NCBI RefSeq assembly: GCF_000647975.1
Contig: NZ_JFKE01000004.1
Coordinates: 434,001-498,000, forward strand
Direction: 5' to 3'
Length of the DNA stretch: 64,000 nt
Origin: Actibacterium mucosum KCTC 23349
Lineage (GTDB): Bacteria; Pseudomonadota; Alphaproteobacteria; Rhodobacterales; Rhodobacteraceae
The position numbers were made by a program, and so were the translations under genes. The notes beneath the pieces were generated by a model. It was not told the DNA's origin. It ran no database searches and worked only from the letters and a program-made list of their open reading frames with translations. Every line of letters starts with the position of its first letter. The stretch's first letter is position 1. Below are positions 33,645-43,285 of this stretch, in pieces.

Positions 33645-34906
33645 GCGATCTGGATGCCCAGGCCCGCGACATCCTGCGCGGCAATGACAAGGGGGGCTAT
33701 ACCGTGCCCACGCACGGGCTTTACCCCTATCAATGGAACTGGGACAGCGTGTTCGCGGCCTGGGGCTTTGCGGTGGATGACCTGCCGCGCGCCTGGGCCG
33801 AGATCGAGACGCTGCTGGCCGGGCAATGGGACAATGGCATGGTGCCGCATATCCTGTTCCACCAGGTGGATCCCAGCTATTTCCCCGGCCCCGACGTGTG
33901 GCAGGGCACCGGGCCGGTGCCGTCTTCGGGGATCTCGCAGCCGCCGATTGCCGCGACATTTGTGCGCCAGATCGCGGCGCTGGACGCCGCGAATGGGGCG
34001 GCGAAGATGCGGGCGCTTTTCCCTGCGTTGCTGAAATGGCACCGCTGGTTTTACCAATGGCGGTCCGAAGATGGCGCGATTGTCGTCACCCACCCGTGGG
34101 AGACCGGCCGTGATAACTCGCCGGATTGGGATCCGCCCTTTGCCGCGATCGACCCGGTGGGGATCGACACCTATCAACGGCGCGATACCGGCCATGTGAA
34201 CCAGGACGAACGGCCCCGGAAATACGAATACGACCGGTACCTTTACCTGGTCAAACTGGGCGCCGACAGCGGCTGGGACGAGCGCTATTTGCGGCAGGTC
34301 ACCCCCTTTCGCGTGGCCGACCCCACGATGAGTTTCACCCTGCTGCGCGCCAATCGCGACCTGTTGGCCATGGCCGCCGAACTGGGCGAGCCAACCGACG
34401 AGATTGCCACCTGGATTGCCGCGCAAGAGGCCGGCGCGCAGACCTTGTGGAACCCCGACATCGCCGCCTACGATACATGCGACCTTCGCAGCGGTGCGTT
34501 TGGCGGCGGAGTGTCAAGCGCGGCATTCTTGTGTTGGTACGCGGGCATCCATGACGACCGGATGCTGGGCCATCTGGAGCGGATCATGTCTGCGGAAACC
34601 TATGGCATTGCCTCATATGACCCAGATCATGCGGCCTATGAGCCCAAGCGGTATTGGCGCGGACCGGTCTGGGCGATGATGAACATGTTGATCGCCATGG
34701 GCCTGCACGAAGCCGGGCACACAGCGCATGCAGATGCTATCCGTGCGAACACCGCCCGGATGATCACCGAAAATGGCTTTGCCGAATATTTTGATCCGCG
34801 CGATGGCGCCCCGGCCGGCGGCCGCTCGTTCACATGGACGGCGGCGGTCTGGCTGGGCTGGGCCTCGCCAACAACAGGGAGGGACCGATGGGCAGCATCG
34901 ATCTGA
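33641..34906 (+). CDS. MGH1-like glycoside hydrolase (GH63 clan), cytoplasmic
   Basis: The 421-residue protein lacks a signal peptide and has the (alpha/alpha)6 pattern of GH63/mannosylglycerate-hydrolase-like enzymes: [48 protein letters not shown] with a candidate general acid Asp158, [20 protein letters not shown], and [10 protein letters not shown] with a candidate base Glu382. It would split the imported glycoside in the cytoplasm. Relatives act on mannosylglycerate or glucosylglycerate, so a compatible-solute substrate is possible but unproven. It overlaps the permease gene by ATGA. Confidence 0.83.
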   Translation: MSDLDAQARDILRGNDKGGYTVPTHGLYPYQWNWDSVFAAWGFAVDDLPRAWAEIETLLAGQWDNGMVPHILFHQVDPSYFPGPDVWQGTGPVPSSGISQPPIAATFVRQIAALDAANGAAKMRALFPALLKWHRWFYQWRSEDGAIVVTHPWETGRDNSPDWDPPFAAIDPVGIDTYQRRDTGHVNQDERPRKYEYDRYLYLVKLGADSGWDERYLRQVTPFRVADPTMSFTLLRANRDLLAMAAELGEPTDEIATWIAAQEAGAQTLWNPDIAAYDTCDLRSGAFGGGVSSAAFLCWYAGIHDDRMLGHLERIMSAETYGIASYDPDHAAYEPKRYWRGPVWAMMNMLIAMGLHEAGHTAHADAIRANTARMITENGFAEYFDPRDGAPAGGRSFTWTAAVWLGWASPTTGRDRWAASI

Positions 34907-35934
34907 AATCCGTAGAGAAATGGTATGGCGAGGTGCAGGTGATCAAGGGGATCGACCTGCAGATCGAAGATGGCGAGTTCATCATCTTCGTTGGCCCGTC
35001 GGGCTGCGGCAAGTCGACCCTTTTGCGGATGATCGGCGGGTTAGAGGAAACCTCGCGCGGGGCGATTGTAATCGATGGCAAGGATGTCACCGCGCAACCT
35101 CCGGCCAAGCGCGGGCTGACGATGGTGTTTCAAAGCTATGCGCTTTATCCCCACATGTCGGTGCGCGACAATATGGGGTTCTCGCTGAAAACCGCCGGCG
35201 CGCCCGAGGCCGAGATCCGCGAGAAGGTGGATGCCGCCGCCAAGGTGCTGAAGCTGGAACCGTTCCTCGAACGCCGCCCCAAGGCCCTGTCGGGCGGCCA
35301 GCGTCAGCGCGTGGCCATTGGCCGGTCGATCGTGCGCGACCCCACCGCGTTCCTGTTTGACGAGCCGCTGTCGAACCTCGACGCGGCGCTGCGCGTCGAG
35401 ATGCGGTACGAGATCGCCAAGCTGCACCAGTCGCTGGAAACCACGATGATCTATGTGACCCATGACCAGGTCGAGGCGATGACGCTGGCTGACCGGATTG
35501 TGGTGCTGGATGGCGGCCACATCGCGCAGGTTGGCTCGCCGCGCGAGCTGTATCAGAACCCCGCCAACCTGTTCGTGGCGCAGTTCATCGGCTCGCCCAA
35601 GATGAACGTGATGCCCTGCGGGGCTGAAGGTGCGAATTTCACGCTGGATGGCGGCCGCGGCGGTGCGCATGGCAAATCCGGTACACCGACGCAGCTTGGT
35701 ATCCGGCCCGAACACATTGCCCTGACCGCGCCGGGCAGCGGCAATATCGACGGCACGGTGGACGTGGTGGAGTATCTGGGTGCCGACACCTTTCTGATTG
35801 TCGACTGCGCCGCACAAGGCCAGATCACCGTGCGCCTGACCGGCGACAAACCGCACGAGCCGGGTGAAAAGATCGGGCTGCAATTTGCACCCGAGCATCT
35901 GCATTTCTTCGGGGGTGACGGTCAGGCGCTTTAG
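34888..35934 (+). CDS. Sugar ABC transporter ATP-binding protein (UgpC/MalK type)
   Basis: The 348-residue ATPase has Walker [43 protein letters not shown], signature [40 protein letters not shown], and H-loop [14 protein letters not shown]. The C-terminal TOBE-type regulatory part includes [11 protein letters not shown] and [10 protein letters not shown]. It energises the permease pair encoded upstream. The ATG at 34888 has a GGGAGGG box and lies within the end of the hydrolase gene, giving a 19-base overlap. Its stop is three bases from the convergent GDSL gene. Confidence 0.92.
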   Translation: MGSIDLKSVEKWYGEVQVIKGIDLQIEDGEFIIFVGPSGCGKSTLLRMIGGLEETSRGAIVIDGKDVTAQPPAKRGLTMVFQSYALYPHMSVRDNMGFSLKTAGAPEAEIREKVDAAAKVLKLEPFLERRPKALSGGQRQRVAIGRSIVRDPTAFLFDEPLSNLDAALRVEMRYEIAKLHQSLETTMIYVTHDQVEAMTLADRIVVLDGGHIAQVGSPRELYQNPANLFVAQFIGSPKMNVMPCGAEGANFTLDGGRGGAHGKSGTPTQLGIRPEHIALTAPGSGNIDGTVDVVEYLGADTFLIVDCAAQGQITVRLTGDKPHEPGEKIGLQFAPEHLHFFGGDGQAL

Positions 35935-35937
35935 GCG

Positions 35938-37434
35938 TCAGACCAGCCCCCAAAGGTCAGCCTCGGCGAACCAACTTTGGTCGCCGAGGGCACTCGCGAC
36001 CGCGTCGCGTCCGGCAATCACTTCGATTACCTCGATCCCGACCGCAGTGATGCCCAGTGCTGCAAGCTCGCCCATCGACACGCTGTCCCCCACAAGGGCT
36101 GCCGTGGCCTCGTCCAGCACAAGGTACAGCGTATCGGTGCCGTCACCGCCGATGAACAGATCGCTGTCGGTGCCTGTTCCGCCGATAAGGCTGTTTTGTT
36201 GAAAGACAAAAATGTCATCATCTGCGCCACCAAAGGCCAGATCGCTGCCCAGCCCATCGATGATCACATCCTCGCCATCTTGTCCGGCCAGCACATCGTT
36301 GCCGCTGCCACCCGACACAATGTCGTTCCCGTTGCCGGCATAGACCTCGTCATCGCCGGACCCGGCGGCCAACAGGTCGTTCCCGTTCAGCCCAACAAGC
36401 TCGTCCTCACCCGAACCTCCAAACAATGTGTCGGCCAGACCGCTGCCAAAGATCAGGTCGCTGCCACCAAGACCAAAGGCCAGCGTGCTGCCGCTGGCCA
36501 CCACGAACGAGCCCAGATCGTCGCCCTGGACCACAGTGTCAACTTGGCCCTGAACCTCTAAGAATTTGGCCATCACTCCATGCAGGGCGGTTGACGGATG
36601 GATGTCGTCGTAAAACGCCACCTGATCGGCGTCGAATTCGTCCAGAATTGCACCATCTTCGGCCGTCAGCTCGGCCGTCAACGGGGCAAGGAAACCAAAG
36701 CTTTCAGGATCGTCCTGCAAGGCCTGCACCAACGGGTCCAAACTGATCAGCTCAACCGCGCCTCCGAATGCAGGCACCCAGTTTTCAAGGATCGTATTGT
36801 GGATTGAAAAGACCAGCTCGGCCAGGAACAGCTCGTTCGGTGCCAGCCCACTGGACGAAGGAAAGAACGAAGCAGGCGGAAGGGCGATGATCTGTACCGC
36901 GCCCACGCCGGCCTGAATCAGTTCATTTGCCGCCGACAGGATGGCACCCGTGGTGGCCGACAGACGTGCCAGCACTTCCGGCAGCGCAGAGGCAGGGTTC
37001 GACGGGTCGATCCCGGAATAGTCGTTCCCCCCCGCCAACAAGACCGCTGTAAAGTCGTTCAGAGGCAGATGCCCCTGGTCGGCCACAAACCGATCCACCT
37101 GCGCGCCAATATTGATGTCGAAATCCAGTGCCGGGTCGGTGATCGGTACCAAAAGATCATCTTCAAATCCGGAACTGATCACCAGATCTTCAATTGTCAG
37201 CGTTCCCGCCGCCTCGGCCCCGGCGATGGCATAGTTGAACACCGTGTCGGGCGCCAGAAGGTCAGCAAGGTATTCAGCAAAGACTTCGCCGTCGCTGACG
37301 CTTTGCGTCGGGCCCGCAATCGCGTCGCGCAGGTCGTCAGATATCAATCCGGCGCCCAAAGCAAAAAGATTGCCGGGATCGGACAAACTGTCCCCAAAGA
37401 ACACAAGGGACGACGATCCGGGGGAAATAGGCAT
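35938..37434 (-). CDS. Secreted GDSL/SGNH esterase with RTX calcium-binding repeats
   Basis: The 498-residue protein has an N-terminal SGNH hydrolase domain: LVFFGDSLSDPGN with Ser16, VLLAGGNDY with Asn137, and FYDDIHPS with Asp276 and His279. The C-terminal half (about 310-440) has glycine/aspartate nonapeptides such as GGSGEDELVGLNGNDLL and GGSGNDVLAGQDGED that bind calcium. No N-terminal signal peptide is seen, so type I secretion is expected. No type I exporter genes are in the window. The ATG at 37434 has an AGGAG box. Likely substrate: lipid or carbohydrate esters outside the cell. Confidence 0.87.
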   Translation of the reverse strand: MPISPGSSSLVFFGDSLSDPGNLFALGAGLISDDLRDAIAGPTQSVSDGEVFAEYLADLLAPDTVFNYAIAGAEAAGTLTIEDLVISSGFEDDLLVPITDPALDFDINIGAQVDRFVADQGHLPLNDFTAVLLAGGNDYSGIDPSNPASALPEVLARLSATTGAILSAANELIQAGVGAVQIIALPPASFFPSSSGLAPNELFLAELVFSIHNTILENWVPAFGGAVELISLDPLVQALQDDPESFGFLAPLTAELTAEDGAILDEFDADQVAFYDDIHPSTALHGVMAKFLEVQGQVDTVVQGDDLGSFVVASGSTLAFGLGGSDLIFGSGLADTLFGGSGEDELVGLNGNDLLAAGSGDDEVYAGNGNDIVSGGSGNDVLAGQDGEDVIIDGLGSDLAFGGADDDIFVFQQNSLIGGTGTDSDLFIGGDGTDTLYLVLDEATAALVGDSVSMGELAALGITAVGIEVIEVIAGRDAVASALGDQSWFAEADLWGLV

Positions 37435-37556
37435 GATAACTCCTGACGCTACACGCGCTGCAGTTTGCCCACGACAAGGTGACAATGCAACGACGCGCCG
37501 CGATTTACTCGGGACCCGCCGCGCCTATACTGCGCAAAAAGAACGGGAGATTTGCG

Positions 37557-38759
37557 ATGAAAGACGGTCACGGCCCTTCGCTGGCCAGCTTTAGCTGGGA
37601 CGATCCGCTATTGTTGGACAGCCAACTGACCGAAGACGAGCGGATGCTGCGCGATGCTGCGCACGCCTATGCGCAGGACAAGCTGCAACCGCGTGTAACC
37701 CAAGCCTATCGCGACGAGGCGACCGACCCTGCCATTTTCGCCGAAATGGGCGAAATGGGCCTGTTGGGCGCCACCATCCCCGAGGAATTTGGCGGCCTTG
37801 GCGCGGGATACGTGGCCTATGGGCTGATCGCGCGCGAGGTGGAGCGGGTTGATAGCGGCTATCGGTCGATGATGTCAGTGCAAAGCTCGTTGGTGATGTA
37901 CCCGATCCACGCCTACGGCAGCGACGACCAGCGGCGCAAATACCTGCCCGATCTGGCATCGGGCCGCAAGATCGGCTGCTTTGGGCTGACGGAACCCGAC
38001 GCGGGCTCGGACCCTGCCGGGATGAAGACCACGGCGCGCGAGACGGCAGATGGCTATGTGTTGAACGGAGCCAAGATGTGGATCACCAACGCCCCCATCG
38101 CTGATATCTTCGTGGTCTGGGCCAAGTCCGAGGCCCATGGCGGCAAGATCCGCGGTTTTGTGCTGGAAAAAGGCACCCCGGGCCTGAGCGCGCCCAAGAT
38201 CGAGGGTAAGCTGAGCCTGCGCGCCTCGGTCACCGGCGAAATCGTAATGCGCGAGGTGGCGGTGGGCAAAGACGCGCTGTTGCCGGGGGTTGAGGGGCTG
38301 AAAGGCCCGTTTGGCTGCCTGAACCGGGCGAGGTACGGCATTGCCTGGGGCAGCATGGGCGCGGCCGAGTTCTGCTGGCACGCGGCCCGCCAATACGGCT
38401 TGGACCGGCATCAATTTGGCCGCCCGCTGGCGCAGACGCAGCTGTTTCAGAAAAAGCTGGCCGACATGCAGACCGAGATCACGCTGGGCCTGCACGCCGC
38501 GTTGCAGGTGGGCCGGATGATGGAGGATGGCCGCGCCGCGCCCGAAATGATCAGCCTGATCAAACGCAACAATTGCGGCAAGGCGCTGGAGGTGGCCCGC
38601 GCCGCGCGTGACATGCATGGCGGCAATGGCATTTCAGACGAGTTTCAGATCATGCGCCACATGTGCAACCTGGAAACGGTGAACACCTACGAGGGCACCC
38701 ATGACGTCCACGCCCTTATCCTTGGCCGGGCGCAAACAGGCCTGCAAGCCTTTGCCTGA
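37557..38759 (+). CDS. gcdH: Acyl-CoA dehydrogenase, glutaryl-CoA dehydrogenase type
   Basis: The 400-residue flavoenzyme has the glutaryl-CoA dehydrogenase pattern: [85 protein letters not shown], and [23 protein letters not shown]. The C-terminal block [36 protein letters not shown] includes the catalytic Glu in YEGT. It converts glutaryl-CoA to crotonyl-CoA in lysine and aromatic degradation. The ATG at 37557 has a GGGAG box. Confidence 0.93.
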   Translation: MKDGHGPSLASFSWDDPLLLDSQLTEDERMLRDAAHAYAQDKLQPRVTQAYRDEATDPAIFAEMGEMGLLGATIPEEFGGLGAGYVAYGLIAREVERVDSGYRSMMSVQSSLVMYPIHAYGSDDQRRKYLPDLASGRKIGCFGLTEPDAGSDPAGMKTTARETADGYVLNGAKMWITNAPIADIFVVWAKSEAHGGKIRGFVLEKGTPGLSAPKIEGKLSLRASVTGEIVMREVAVGKDALLPGVEGLKGPFGCLNRARYGIAWGSMGAAEFCWHAARQYGLDRHQFGRPLAQTQLFQKKLADMQTEITLGLHAALQVGRMMEDGRAAPEMISLIKRNNCGKALEVARAARDMHGGNGISDEFQIMRHMCNLETVNTYEGTHDVHALILGRAQTGLQAFA

Positions 38760-38767
38760 ACTAAGAA

Positions 38768-38795
38768 AAGGCCCCGCATTCTTGTGCGGGGCCTT
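38768..38795. terminator. Bidirectional terminator between gcdH and the tyrosine kinase gene
   Basis: A perfect 11-bp stem (AAGGCCCCGCA at 38768-38778, TGCGGGGCCTT at 38785-38795) lies between the convergent stops at 38759 and 38802. The A-rich and T-rich flanks let it work on both strands. Confidence 0.8.
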
Positions 38796-38801
38796 GTTGG
38801 C

Positions 38802-40931
38802 TTAGTAGCTGTAATAGCCCGAATTGTAGTAGTAACCGCCGGACCGTCCTGCATCGTGGTTCAGCAGGGCCAGAACCGGCGTTCCCGGGCGCACGCTTTC
38901 TTCGGCCCGTTGATGCGCAAGGCGGATATCCTGTTGCGACGTCTCCCCGAAACGGAAGCACAAAAGGGCAACATCAGCGTGCCGAGCCACATACTGCGCA
39001 TCGACCACGGAATTAAGCGGCGACGTATCGATGATGATCACGTCCATCGCTTTGCGCGCGCTGTTCAGCATCTCGGCAAATTTGGACGACATCAACAATT
39101 GGTCCGTCGGCACATCACTGCGGCCTCGTCCGACAATGACACCAACTTTCGACAAAGGATCGGCAACGTAGAATTCCCCGATGTCAGAATGCTCGTCCTC
39201 GCTTTTGAGGTACTCCAGCAATCCCCGTTCGGGCTGAACGTCAATGAAGCTGTGGATCGAGGGTTTGCGAAGGTCGCCATCGATCAAAAGGACCGACTTG
39301 CCCATCTGCGCATAGGACCGCGCAAGGGCCAAAGAAGTGGTCGACTTGCCTTCCGCTGGGTTGGCCGACGCCACCAGGATCACGAGGCTGTCGCGGTCTT
39401 CTGCGCTGATTGCCTGTTCAATGGCCATTCGAATGCGGCGAAACGCTTCGGAATAGGCGGACAACGGCGATGTCACAATCGTATCGGCAATCGTCGAAAG
39501 CTCGCGTTTGCGCCGAATGGCCGGGACAGAACCGACAACTTGCGCCGGAAGGATATTGGCAAGCTGTGTCGCCGAAATCACGCCACCGACATAGAACTCG
39601 TTCAAAAGCGCCAGGCCAACGCCGACACCCACTGATGCAAACAGGGCAATGGCAAGCAATGTTTTGGTGTTCGGAAACGACGGGCGGCTGGCCTTTAGGG
39701 CTTCGGACACGATACGCGAATCTGCAACCTGCACCAACGCCTCGGCATCCAGATCGCGAAGACGGGACAGAACGTTGGTGTATTGGCGTTGCGCGATATC
39801 GGCTTCTTGCCGCAGTCCGTACAACTGAGCCAGCGTTGTGGAAGAAAGGTCGCTGGAAACAACTTCGTTACGCAGCTGCTCTCGCAGAGCATCCCCCTGC
39901 GCATCTATCCCGTCGACATCTGCACGCAACGATGACAATTGCGAAGTCGCACCAGCTTCGATCGAGTTTTCCAGGCGGGCAAGCTGCGCTTGCAGATCCA
40001 GTGCCTGCTGGCTGCCGGACGCAGCAGTGGAAACGCTGGCAACCAATGCCTCGCGTTGTTGCACAAGGGCGGCCAATGCTTCGTCTTCAAGGCTGTTCGC
40101 CAATGTCGACCAGTCCCGCGACGTCAACGCATCCTGAGACGCAGAAATCACCAGTTCCGCCTGACTGCGTGCTGCCTCGGACTGCAAAAGTTGATCTTGC
40201 AGCGTCAGCAGCCGGGCATTCCCGGTCTCGGACTGCAACCTGTCGATGTTTGCACCGATATAGCTGTCGAAAGAGTCATTTGTATTTGCCAGCGTTTCCC
40301 GTGCCGAATTCACTTGGGCAAATAGCAAGTCGCGCGCGCTCTCGACGCTTCGCGTTTTCGACGCGATCTGCAAATCGATATAAACCTGCGCCATGGTATT
40401 AGCGATTGTTGCCGCACGTTCAGGGTTCTTGGACGTGACCGTAATTGAAATCAGGTAGGTCAAACCGCGACGCCGAACCTCGGTTGCCCGCGAAAGCCGC
40501 TGCAACGTCCCGTTCAGCAGGGCCTCGCTGTTTTGCACGGTCGACAGAGGCAACCCCAGCGCGGCGCGAACCTTGTCACCCATGCTGACTTGCGGGCCAA
40601 ATTCAGGATCTGTGACCAAAGACAACGTGCGAACCGTTTCCAGCAGAACCGGGCCCGAACGTGCAATCTCAACTTCACTTTCAACCCGCGAGCTTTCGCT
40701 GGCGCTTTGCAGCCGTTCAGCATCACCCGGATTAAGCAGGTTCTTTTGCGTTGGATCAACCAGCAGCAGAACCGTTGAACGGTATTCAGGCTGAAGCTGG
40801 AACAACACTACCAGCGCGGCCCCCACGCCCAACAAAACAGTAAATAAAATCAAGCGGATACGGCGCCGCAATACGGACAGAAGATCGCGCAAATTAAGGG
40901 TATCTTGCGGTGGAATATTAACGTCAGTCAT
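38802..40931 (-). CDS. Polysaccharide co-polymerase/tyrosine autokinase (Wzc-like BY-kinase)
   Basis: The 709-residue inner-membrane protein has a Wzz domain with TM1 near residue 30 (LILFTVLLGVGAALVVLF), a long periplasmic coiled-coil region (about 200-390), and TM2 (TLLAIALFASVGVGVGLALLNEFY). The cytoplasmic BY-kinase domain has Walker A VASANPAEGKSTTSLALA, Walker A' LLIDGDLRKPS, and Walker B VIIIDTSPL. The C-terminal tail is a tyrosine cluster (GGYYYNSGYYSY) for autophosphorylation. It sets chain length and export of exopolysaccharide. It is the last gene of a four-gene operon. The ATG at 40931 has a GGAAG box. Confidence 0.92.
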   Translation of the reverse strand: MTDVNIPPQDTLNLRDLLSVLRRRIRLILFTVLLGVGAALVVLFQLQPEYRSTVLLLVDPTQKNLLNPGDAERLQSASESSRVESEVEIARSGPVLLETVRTLSLVTDPEFGPQVSMGDKVRAALGLPLSTVQNSEALLNGTLQRLSRATEVRRRGLTYLISITVTSKNPERAATIANTMAQVYIDLQIASKTRSVESARDLLFAQVNSARETLANTNDSFDSYIGANIDRLQSETGNARLLTLQDQLLQSEAARSQAELVISASQDALTSRDWSTLANSLEDEALAALVQQREALVASVSTAASGSQQALDLQAQLARLENSIEAGATSQLSSLRADVDGIDAQGDALREQLRNEVVSSDLSSTTLAQLYGLRQEADIAQRQYTNVLSRLRDLDAEALVQVADSRIVSEALKASRPSFPNTKTLLAIALFASVGVGVGLALLNEFYVGGVISATQLANILPAQVVGSVPAIRRKRELSTIADTIVTSPLSAYSEAFRRIRMAIEQAISAEDRDSLVILVASANPAEGKSTTSLALARSYAQMGKSVLLIDGDLRKPSIHSFIDVQPERGLLEYLKSEDEHSDIGEFYVADPLSKVGVIVGRGRSDVPTDQLLMSSKFAEMLNSARKAMDVIIIDTSPLNSVVDAQYVARHADVALLCFRFGETSQQDIRLAHQRAEESVRPGTPVLALLNHDAGRSGGYYYNSGYYSY

Positions 40932-40965
40932 AAGAAATTCTTCCAATCATCTGCGCCGCCGTGTT

Positions 40966-41802
40966 TCACACCATTTCTTTCACGTCAACCGCTGTGGCAC
41001 CCTCTGGGGCATTCCCATTTGCAACAAAAATGCGCTCAATACCATGAATGCCTAATTTCACGGCAGATAACCTTCCCGTTGCATACGCTCCGGTGTCAAT
41101 GGCAATGCGTGATGACGACTCTGTGACATCTCCGACAGGTACATGACCATGCACGCAAACCCAGTCGCTGTCATGCGTATCCAGCTTGGACGGGTCCGAC
41201 CACATAAAGTCCTTAGCGGTCTGGTTTTCCATAGGTTTTTTAGGATCGAAACCAGCGTGACAAAAGACATACCGGTCAACCGTCAGGCAGACCGGAAGCG
41301 ATTCAAGAAAAGCCCGGTGACTTGGCGGAAATATGGATGCGACCAGATTTTTCAGCCGCTTCGAATCATTGCTAACGATGGCATCCTCAACCGCACCGTA
41401 TGAAGCAAGGGTTTCGCGGCCGCCATGCGCAAGCCAGGCCATATTGCCGCGCGGGTCGTCCAGAAACCGCAGCATCATGTCCTCGTGGTTTCCGCGCAGC
41501 ACGATCCGGGTCACGTTCGGGCGTGTTGGTGACATTAGATGGTCGATCAACTGAGCGGAATGCGGTCCACGGTCGACGATGTCGCCAATCAACAGGATCA
41601 TCGCAGGGTGGTCAGATCGCAGCGCATCGATATCGGCAAGGATCGCGTCTTCCAGCGCTTTGTATTCCGACAAACACCCATGCACATCGCCAATGGCATA
41701 GGTCAGCTTTGGCAGTGTTTGCAGGTTCAGGCGTTTCGCGGCGACAGATGACGGTGCCGATTGCCCCCCGGCGCTGCTTTTCCGAAACCAAGGAAATCGC
41801 AT
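40966..41802 (-). CDS. PPP-family metallophosphoesterase (serine/threonine phosphatase-like)
   Basis: This 278-residue protein has the complete metallophosphatase signature: YAIGDVHGCLSEY, LIGDIVDRGPHSAQLIDHL, VLRGNHEDMMLRFLDDP, FCHAGFDP, and VHGHVP. It is cytoplasmic. It lies between the polymerase/ligase gene and the BY-kinase gene, so it may remove phosphates from the kinase tail or from a pathway intermediate. In classical systems a low-molecular-weight tyrosine phosphatase fills that place. The ATG at 41802 lies two bases after the upstream stop, so translation is probably coupled. Confidence 0.86.
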   Translation of the reverse strand: MRFPWFRKSSAGGQSAPSSVAAKRLNLQTLPKLTYAIGDVHGCLSEYKALEDAILADIDALRSDHPAMILLIGDIVDRGPHSAQLIDHLMSPTRPNVTRIVLRGNHEDMMLRFLDDPRGNMAWLAHGGRETLASYGAVEDAIVSNDSKRLKNLVASIFPPSHRAFLESLPVCLTVDRYVFCHAGFDPKKPMENQTAKDFMWSDPSKLDTHDSDWVCVHGHVPVGDVTESSSRIAIDTGAYATGRLSAVKLGIHGIERIFVANGNAPEGATAVDVKEMV

Positions 41803-41804
41803 CT

Positions 41805-43283
41805 TCAGTCCTCGTCCATGCGGCGGCGGCGGTCCGCGCTGGCAATCGCCATGACCAACAGGAACAGGAACATATTCGCCTGGATCTCCAACGGGAAATC
41901 GACCGCGGAACTGATCAGCATCAGAACTCCAACACCAACACCCGCTGCAGACACCGCAAAATGTGTCCGCGCCTGCCAGGCACGCACTGCAGACCGCCAA
42001 ATCAGCACCGCCCCTGCGATAATTGGAAGCGATCCAAACAAGATCCCGGCTTCCAACCAAAGCGACAAGTACGAGTTGTGCGCGTAGTCCCAAACCAAAG
42101 CTGTGGTCAAAGGTGGTCGGTGGAACAATTCGAACGCAGGATAAAAGCTGTCCAAACCGAAGCCGGTGATTGGGCGTTCGCCGATCATTCCCAGAACCTG
42201 CTGCCATAAAACAAGGCGACCGTTCTGCTCGTCACCAATGTCCAGCGACCTTTCCAGAACTCCTGCGCCGCTAAGGGCGAACAATGGCATGGCAACCAAC
42301 ACGACAACCAAAAACGCCTCGGCCGCGGCAAGGACTGCCCGGCGCCCCTGGCGCACCCGCATAATGCCCAATACCGTAACCGAGCCCAGGAATGCAGCGG
42401 CCAACCCCATGCGCGATTGCGTGGCCAAAATGGTAACAATCAACAAAGCAATGCCAACAACAGGCACCAAAATCTCGACCAAGGACGCACGAGGATTTCG
42501 GGTTGAACCTGCCTTGCGCACACGCGGCACATTTACAAGGTCAGCGACAATCGCGGTGCCCAATACAACCCCGACGCCCAGGAATGCCGCAAAGTTGTTG
42601 CGGTTGATGAAGGTGCCGGTTGCAACGCCCTGATAGGCTGTCTTCTCTCCCCACCAATGGATGTCGCCCAGAATTCGTAATGCAACCATTGCCCACAGCG
42701 CGTGCAGGCAAATGCCCCAGAACAATAGACGAGTCATGAACTCCACCCGGTCGTTCCTGCCGGCAACTTCCAGAGCCAGCACAAACAAAGCAAGATACCC
42801 AAGCTGACGTATCGCACCCAGCAAACTTGCATCGGCCATGACACTGATAGAACTCGGCGTTCCACCGCCGGGCAAACCGGCTGCCAAGCCAATTGGCAAC
42901 GTCTGGAACAAAACCCACAGCAAGTAGACGCCACAAAGCAACGGGGCCAAACGGTGTCGCGGACGGGTAACCTGTAAAACGCGGTCTGGTTCGATACGCG
43001 CCATGATCGCAACATGCGCGGCAAGCATCACGAACAGCATTCCGGACCAAAAGGCCCAAAAAATAGGAACGTTAGACCCGGCCGGAATTGCCGAGGCCAA
43101 GGCTAAGGCAACCAGCAATACTCCAAAGACGTTGTTCAGTTTCCGCGCCAGTTTGGAGGGCCCGGCCGATCCATCACTTTGAACTTCTCCAACCTCGATT
43201 TCTTCGAATTCAAGTTTAGGCTGGGGCGCCACCTTTTTGGGGGTGCCAAATTCGATGCCGCCATTCCGATTTGCGTCGTTCAT
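41805..43283 (-). CDS. O-antigen ligase/polymerase family protein (Wzy/WaaL-like)
   Basis: The 492-residue protein has about 12 transmembrane segments and the Wzy_C pattern: ATGTFINRNNFAAFLGVGVVLG, ATQSRMGLAAAFLGS, ITGFGLDSFYPAFELFHRPPLTTALVWDYAHNSYLSLWLEAGILFG with the conserved His in the large periplasmic loop. It would polymerise or ligate exopolysaccharide repeat units. It lies in an operon with a hypothetical protein, a phosphatase and the BY-kinase. No glycosyltransferase genes are in the neighbourhood. Confidence 0.88.
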   Translation of the reverse strand: MNDANRNGGIEFGTPKKVAPQPKLEFEEIEVGEVQSDGSAGPSKLARKLNNVFGVLLVALALASAIPAGSNVPIFWAFWSGMLFVMLAAHVAIMARIEPDRVLQVTRPRHRLAPLLCGVYLLWVLFQTLPIGLAAGLPGGGTPSSISVMADASLLGAIRQLGYLALFVLALEVAGRNDRVEFMTRLLFWGICLHALWAMVALRILGDIHWWGEKTAYQGVATGTFINRNNFAAFLGVGVVLGTAIVADLVNVPRVRKAGSTRNPRASLVEILVPVVGIALLIVTILATQSRMGLAAAFLGSVTVLGIMRVRQGRRAVLAAAEAFLVVVLVAMPLFALSGAGVLERSLDIGDEQNGRLVLWQQVLGMIGERPITGFGLDSFYPAFELFHRPPLTTALVWDYAHNSYLSLWLEAGILFGSLPIIAGAVLIWRSAVRAWQARTHFAVSAAGVGVGVLMLISSAVDFPLEIQANMFLFLLVMAIASADRRRRMDED

Positions 43284-43285
43284 TC

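Noticed and set aside
41803-42207. N-terminal extension of the phosphatase frame into the polymerase/ligase gene
   Set aside because: The extension overlaps another gene in a different frame. The ATG at 41802 directly precedes the conserved domain and is coupled to the upstream stop.
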